Shown in pieces: positions 13,504-15,796 of a stretch of 15,796 bases of DNA. How positions within the stretch are numbered: position 1 is the first letter of the stretch; each line of letters begins with the position of its first letter. The notes beneath the pieces are model-generated. The model was given only the letters and a program-made list of their open reading frames with translations, was not told the origin of the DNA and made no database searches. Made by a program: the position numbers and the translations under genes. The stretch spans positions 1 through 15,796 of the forward strand of contig JAUWLW010000060.1 of assembly GCA_030613505.1 (NCBI GenBank), in the 5' to 3' direction. Source of the stretch: Candidatus Zixiibacteriota bacterium. Its GTDB lineage: Bacteria; RBG-13-66-14; B26-G2; WVWN01.

Positions 13504-13584
13504 ATAATATTTGCGGCGTCGCGACGTGATAAAAAGGCGGCCGCGTAGACCTACTCGGAAGAATCGACGGGGGTAAAGCGTATA

Positions 13585-13603
13585 GTTCTTTTAAATAAAG
13601 AAC
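13585..13603. repeat. AT-rich palindrome upstream of TPR gene
   Basis: GTTCTTT (13585-13591) and AAAGAAC (13597-13603) form a perfect 7-bp inverted repeat around TAAAT. It overlaps TATAGT (13581-13586), a possible -10 without a clear -35, and lies 25 bases before the TPR gene start. It could be a dimeric repressor operator or a small leader hairpin. It has no T run for a terminator and no homologous copy was seen elsewhere in the window. Confidence 0.55.
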
Positions 13604-13628
13604 GAGGGCCGGGATTGGTGAATGGTTT

Positions 13629-14378
13629 ATGAGGAAATTGGCCATATTCGGGTTTGTGGCTTTAGCGGCCGCGGCCGGGGCGACGCAGACGACGCCCGAG
13701 GCCGCGGCCTTCTTCAACGACGGCCTCGCGAAGGCGAACGCCGGCCGGCACGAGGAGGCCATGGCGGCGTTCGAGAAAAGCCTGGCCCAGGCCCCCAACC
13801 TCGTCGAAGCCCATGAGTGGATTGCGCATATTCTGATTCTGCAAGGGGACTACGACGGCGCCATCGAGCGTTATCAGCGCATCGTCGCCCGCCGCCCCTC
13901 GACCGATTCGAAGGTGAATCTGGGGCTGGCGTACCTCCGCGTGGGCGACGTCGAAATGGCGGTCAAAACGTTGTCGAACGCCGTGGCCGCGGCCCCGAAC
14001 CATTGTAAGGGGTGGAATAATCTCTCCATAGCGTACCTGCGGCAAGGGAAAGTCGCCGACGCCCGCGCCGCGGCCGAGCGGGCGGTAGCCCTCGAGCCGA
14101 ACTTCGCCTCGGCACACGTCAACCTCGGCAACGTCGAGCTGCGCGATGGGAACGCGGCGACCGCCGTCGCGGCCTTCGAAAAGGCCTTGGCGTTGAAGGC
14201 CGACCAGGCCGACGCCTATTACGGCCTGGCCGAAGCCTATAATTATCTGGGCGAGGAGGGGAAGGCGGGCGATTACTACGTGCAGTACCTGAAACGCGCC
14301 GGCCAGGATCAGGCGAGGCGGGATGGCGCGGTCAAATGGCTATGGGAGCACGGCCGCGGCGCGGAGGTACCCAGGTAG
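13629..14378 (+). CDS. Secreted tetratricopeptide-repeat protein
   Basis: The protein has 249 residues. A signal peptide (MRKLAIFGFVALAAAAGA) is followed by about six TPR units covering residues 22-224, with the usual spacing of about 34 residues and pattern of small and aromatic residues: GLAKANAGRHEEAMAAFEKSL, LILQGDYDGAIERYQRI, NLGLAYLRVGDVEMAVKTL, NLSIAYLRQGKVADARAAAE, NLGNVELRDGNAATAVAAFE, GLAEAYNYLGEEGKAGDYY. TPR arrays bind other proteins; this one would act in the periplasm. The last base of its stop codon TAG is the first base of the next gene's GTG, so it is translationally coupled with the rRNA methyltransferase gene, although their functions look unrelated. The weak site GGTGA lies seven bases before the ATG. 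The binding partner is unknown. Confidence 0.85.
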   Translation: MRKLAIFGFVALAAAAGATQTTPEAAAFFNDGLAKANAGRHEEAMAAFEKSLAQAPNLVEAHEWIAHILILQGDYDGAIERYQRIVARRPSTDSKVNLGLAYLRVGDVEMAVKTLSNAVAAAPNHCKGWNNLSIAYLRQGKVADARAAAERAVALEPNFASAHVNLGNVELRDGNAATAVAAFEKALALKADQADAYYGLAEAYNYLGEEGKAGDYYVQYLKRAGQDQARRDGAVKWLWEHGRGAEVPR

Positions 14379-15160
14379 TGGCGCGTCGCAGGCGCCGCTT
14401 GAGTACGCCTTTCGACGTCGTCGTGGGTCGCAACAGCGTTACGGCGGCGCTCGCGGCCGGGACGCGTGCCGTGCACACGGTGATAGTGGACCGTGCCGGC
14501 GGCGGCGAAGCGGTGGACGAGATAAGACGGCTCGCCCGGGCGGTGGGCGCGGAATTGAACGTGGTCGAGAACCGGGAGTTGACGAAGCTCGCGGGAGGGG
14601 ATTTTCACCAGGGCGTCGCCGCGTACGTCGCCAAGAGGCCGACGCCGCCTTGGGAGGAACTCGTCGCCGGGCCGCGGGCCGGAAGGCCGTTCGTCGTCCT
14701 CGACCACGTGGAGGACCCGCGCAATTTAGGCTCGGTCGTCCGTTCGGCGGCAGCGTTCGGCGCGGGGGGCGTCTTCTTCCCGCCCCGGCGCCAGGTTCAG
14801 GTTACTCCTTCGGTAGCGAAGGTGGCGGAGGGCGGCTTGGAGTACGTACCGGTCGTGCCGTTAACCAACGTCGCCCAATTCTTGCGGCAAGTAAAAGAAG
14901 CGGAGATTTGGTGCTACGGCTTGGAGGCGGACGGCGAAGCGCGGATGGGAGAGCTCGAGTTCGGCCGGAGTGCGTCGTTCGTCCTGGGCGGCGAGGGTGT
15001 CGGCCTGAGCGCGGCGGCGCGGAGAGAATGCGACGCCGTCGTGGCCATTCCGCTCGCCGGCGACGTACCGCCGCTAAACGTGGCCGCCGCGGCGGCCGTA
15101 ACCCTTTACGAGTTTCGGCGCCAGCATCCGCTGGCCGGAGCCGTAGATAGAAAGGGGTAA
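14378..15160 (+). CDS. rlmB: SpoU-type rRNA 2'-O-methyltransferase, RlmB-like
   Basis: The protein has 260 residues. The N-terminal substrate-binding domain begins at VVGRNSVTAALAAG (15-28), as in RlmB/TrmH-like enzymes. The C-terminal SPOUT knot domain carries motif 1 LDHVEDPRNLGSVVRSA (108-124, N116 and R122), the middle ITPS-like region VTPSVAKVAEGGLEYVPV (142-159), motif 2 FVLGGEGVGLS (201-211) and motif 3 IPLAGDVPPLNVAAAAAV (224-241). RlmB methylates the 2'-OH of G2251 in the 23S rRNA P-loop using SAM. One odd point is that motif 3 reads PLNVA where SLNVS is usual. I chose GTG at 14378: it overlaps the preceding stop by one base and has GGAGG (14363-14367) ten bases before. An ATG at 14336 would overlap the TPR gene more and lacks this site. 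The exact target base is inferred from family. Confidence 0.9.
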   Translation: MARRRRRLSTPFDVVVGRNSVTAALAAGTRAVHTVIVDRAGGGEAVDEIRRLARAVGAELNVVENRELTKLAGGDFHQGVAAYVAKRPTPPWEELVAGPRAGRPFVVLDHVEDPRNLGSVVRSAAAFGAGGVFFPPRRQVQVTPSVAKVAEGGLEYVPVVPLTNVAQFLRQVKEAEIWCYGLEADGEARMGELEFGRSASFVLGGEGVGLSAAARRECDAVVAIPLAGDVPPLNVAAAAAVTLYEFRRQHPLAGAVDRKG

Positions 15161-15164
15161 ATAT

Positions 15165-15548
15165 ATGAAACTAAAGGCGTTATTAACCGGATTGTGTTTC
15201 GTCGCGATAGGCGCAACCCTTATATTGGCCGGCTGCAGCCCGTCGGGGGAATTCGGGGCCCCGATAATAGTCAAGGAAGAGACCGCCATCCCGAACATCC
15301 TGGACGACCCGGCGTCATTCGACGGCAAGACCGTTATGGTGAAGGGCCAGGTAGTGACGGTGGACGACGACGGCCTCGGCTTCCAATTGGACAACGGCCT
15401 CGGCAGCTTGCTTTACGTGAAGGTCGCCGGCGATTTCAAGATATCGGGCGGGGCCAAGTACCATCTCGCTACGGCCGAGGGGAAGATCGCGGTCGATAAG
15501 GATAACGGAAAGCCCCGTTTAATGGCTTCGGGCGTCGAAGTTAAATAA
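15165..15548 (+). CDS. OB-fold-like lipoprotein
   Basis: The protein has 127 residues. A lipobox LILAGC (19-24) with Cys24 after a hydrophobic stretch marks a lipoprotein signal peptide; the mature protein is anchored by lipid to the inner or outer membrane and faces the periplasm. After a short Ser/Gly linker, the rest (ILDDPASFDGKTVMVKGQV, FQLDNGLGSLLYVKV, KYHLATAEGKI, RLMASGVEV) shows the alternating strands of a small OB-fold, similar in style to the BOF/YgiW and tRNA-anti-like families that bind small cations or oligomers. The specific family is not certain. It starts four bases after the rRNA methyltransferase stop, with GGGG (15154-15157) as ribosome-binding site inside that gene's end, so it belongs to the TPR-methyltransferase operon. 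Confidence 0.8.
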   Translation: MKLKALLTGLCFVAIGATLILAGCSPSGEFGAPIIVKEETAIPNILDDPASFDGKTVMVKGQVVTVDDDGLGFQLDNGLGSLLYVKVAGDFKISGGAKYHLATAEGKIAVDKDNGKPRLMASGVEVK

Positions 15549-15564
15549 GTTGCTCCTATCGAGT

Positions 15565-15591
15565 AGCCGGCGCCGGCCGCGCCGGCTTTTT
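15565..15591 (+). terminator. Rho-independent terminator
   Basis: A nine-base-pair perfect stem (15565-15573 with 15579-15587), five-base loop CGGCC, followed by T at 15587-15591 and a further CGTTTT. It lies 16 bases past the lipoprotein stop and ends the TPR, methyltransferase and lipoprotein operon. Confidence 0.85.
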
Positions 15592-15628
15592 CGTTTTCCG
15601 TGCCCGTGCCGTTGTGGTAATATGCCGC

Positions 15629-15796
15629 GTGAAGGTACTCGCCGAAATCCTGCGCAACAGGTACATATTGGCGTTGGCCGCGTCTTTGGCCGCGCTTTTT
15701 GCCGCGAGCTTTCTTATGCCGCCCGCGGCGCGCGCGCTGGCGCGCTTCTTCGCGTACATGTCGCTGGCCTCCAACACCATCCCGTTGCCGGCGACG
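15629..15796 (+). CDS. Probable membrane protein, 5' end only
   Basis: An open frame from GTG (15629) runs to the window edge as 56 codons without a stop. It begins MKVLAEILRNRYILALAA, then has a hydrophobic helix at about residues 12-30 and a second hydrophobic segment starting near 40 (FFAYMSLASNTIPLP). This is typical of the start of a multi-pass inner-membrane protein. The final NTIPLPA resembles the Pro-rich re-entrant part of VTT/SNARE-associated-type proteins, but too little is present to be sure. No clear ribosome-binding site is seen; TAATAT (15618-15623) six bases before the GTG could be a -10, which would make the mRNA nearly leaderless. The competing ATG at 15622 is in another frame with unlikely amino-acid content. 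Confidence 0.5.
   Translation, partial: MKVLAEILRNRYILALAASLAALFAASFLMPPAARALARFFAYMSLASNTIPLPAT

Overview
This 15.8 kb stretch comes from a bacterial chromosome that is GC-rich except for one AT-rich island. Signal peptides, a lipobox protein and a likely outer-membrane beta-barrel point to a Gram-negative (diderm) cell. The mix of housekeeping enzymes with many poorly characterised proteins is typical of genomes from uncultivated lineages, but nothing here fixes a phylum. No rRNA, tRNA, CRISPR array or intact insertion sequence was recognised by eye.

Layout. (1) 164-1351, minus: asparagine synthetase AsnA as a single-gene unit with its own terminator. (2) 1498-3393, plus: an AT-rich two-gene operon with its own consensus-like promoter and terminator. 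It encodes a DGQHR/DndB-like protein and a HEPN-like protein whose start codon directly follows the first gene's stop. A 10-bp inverted repeat sits at its right edge. This is the best candidate for an undescribed system. (3) 3469-6911, minus: a four-gene operon behind a good sigma-70-type promoter. In transcription order it encodes a two-TM coiled-coil protein, a class III nucleotidyl-cyclase-domain protein with an alpha-helical/TPR-like tail, an exported protein, and an alpha/alpha-toroid repeat protein. (4) 6966-9043, minus: a family 2 glycosyltransferase, and upstream of it an AroB-like protein that has lost key catalytic and metal-binding residues. (5) 9096-11703, plus: bifunctional NAD(P)HX repair enzyme, a small beta-barrel protein and a small basic protein, closed by a strong terminator. 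(6) 11764-12691, plus: a DsrE2-like/TusA sulfur-carrier pair behind a TTGACA promoter. (7) 12720-13460, minus: a two-TM protein of unknown function. (8) 13629-15591, plus: a secreted TPR protein, an RlmB-type rRNA methyltransferase and an OB-fold-like lipoprotein, tightly packed and closed by a terminator. (9) 15629-end: the start of a probable membrane protein cut by the window edge.

The flanking genes are ordinary core metabolism: Asn synthesis, NAD(P)HX repair, rRNA methylation and sulfur trafficking. The DGQHR-HEPN pair differs from them in base composition, carries its own expression signals, and looks acquired. HEPN proteins are often RNases in conflict systems and DGQHR proteins are known from DNA phosphorothioation (Dnd) loci, so a defence or addiction role is a reasonable but untested inference. 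The cyclase operon is a second candidate for an uncharacterised signalling unit.
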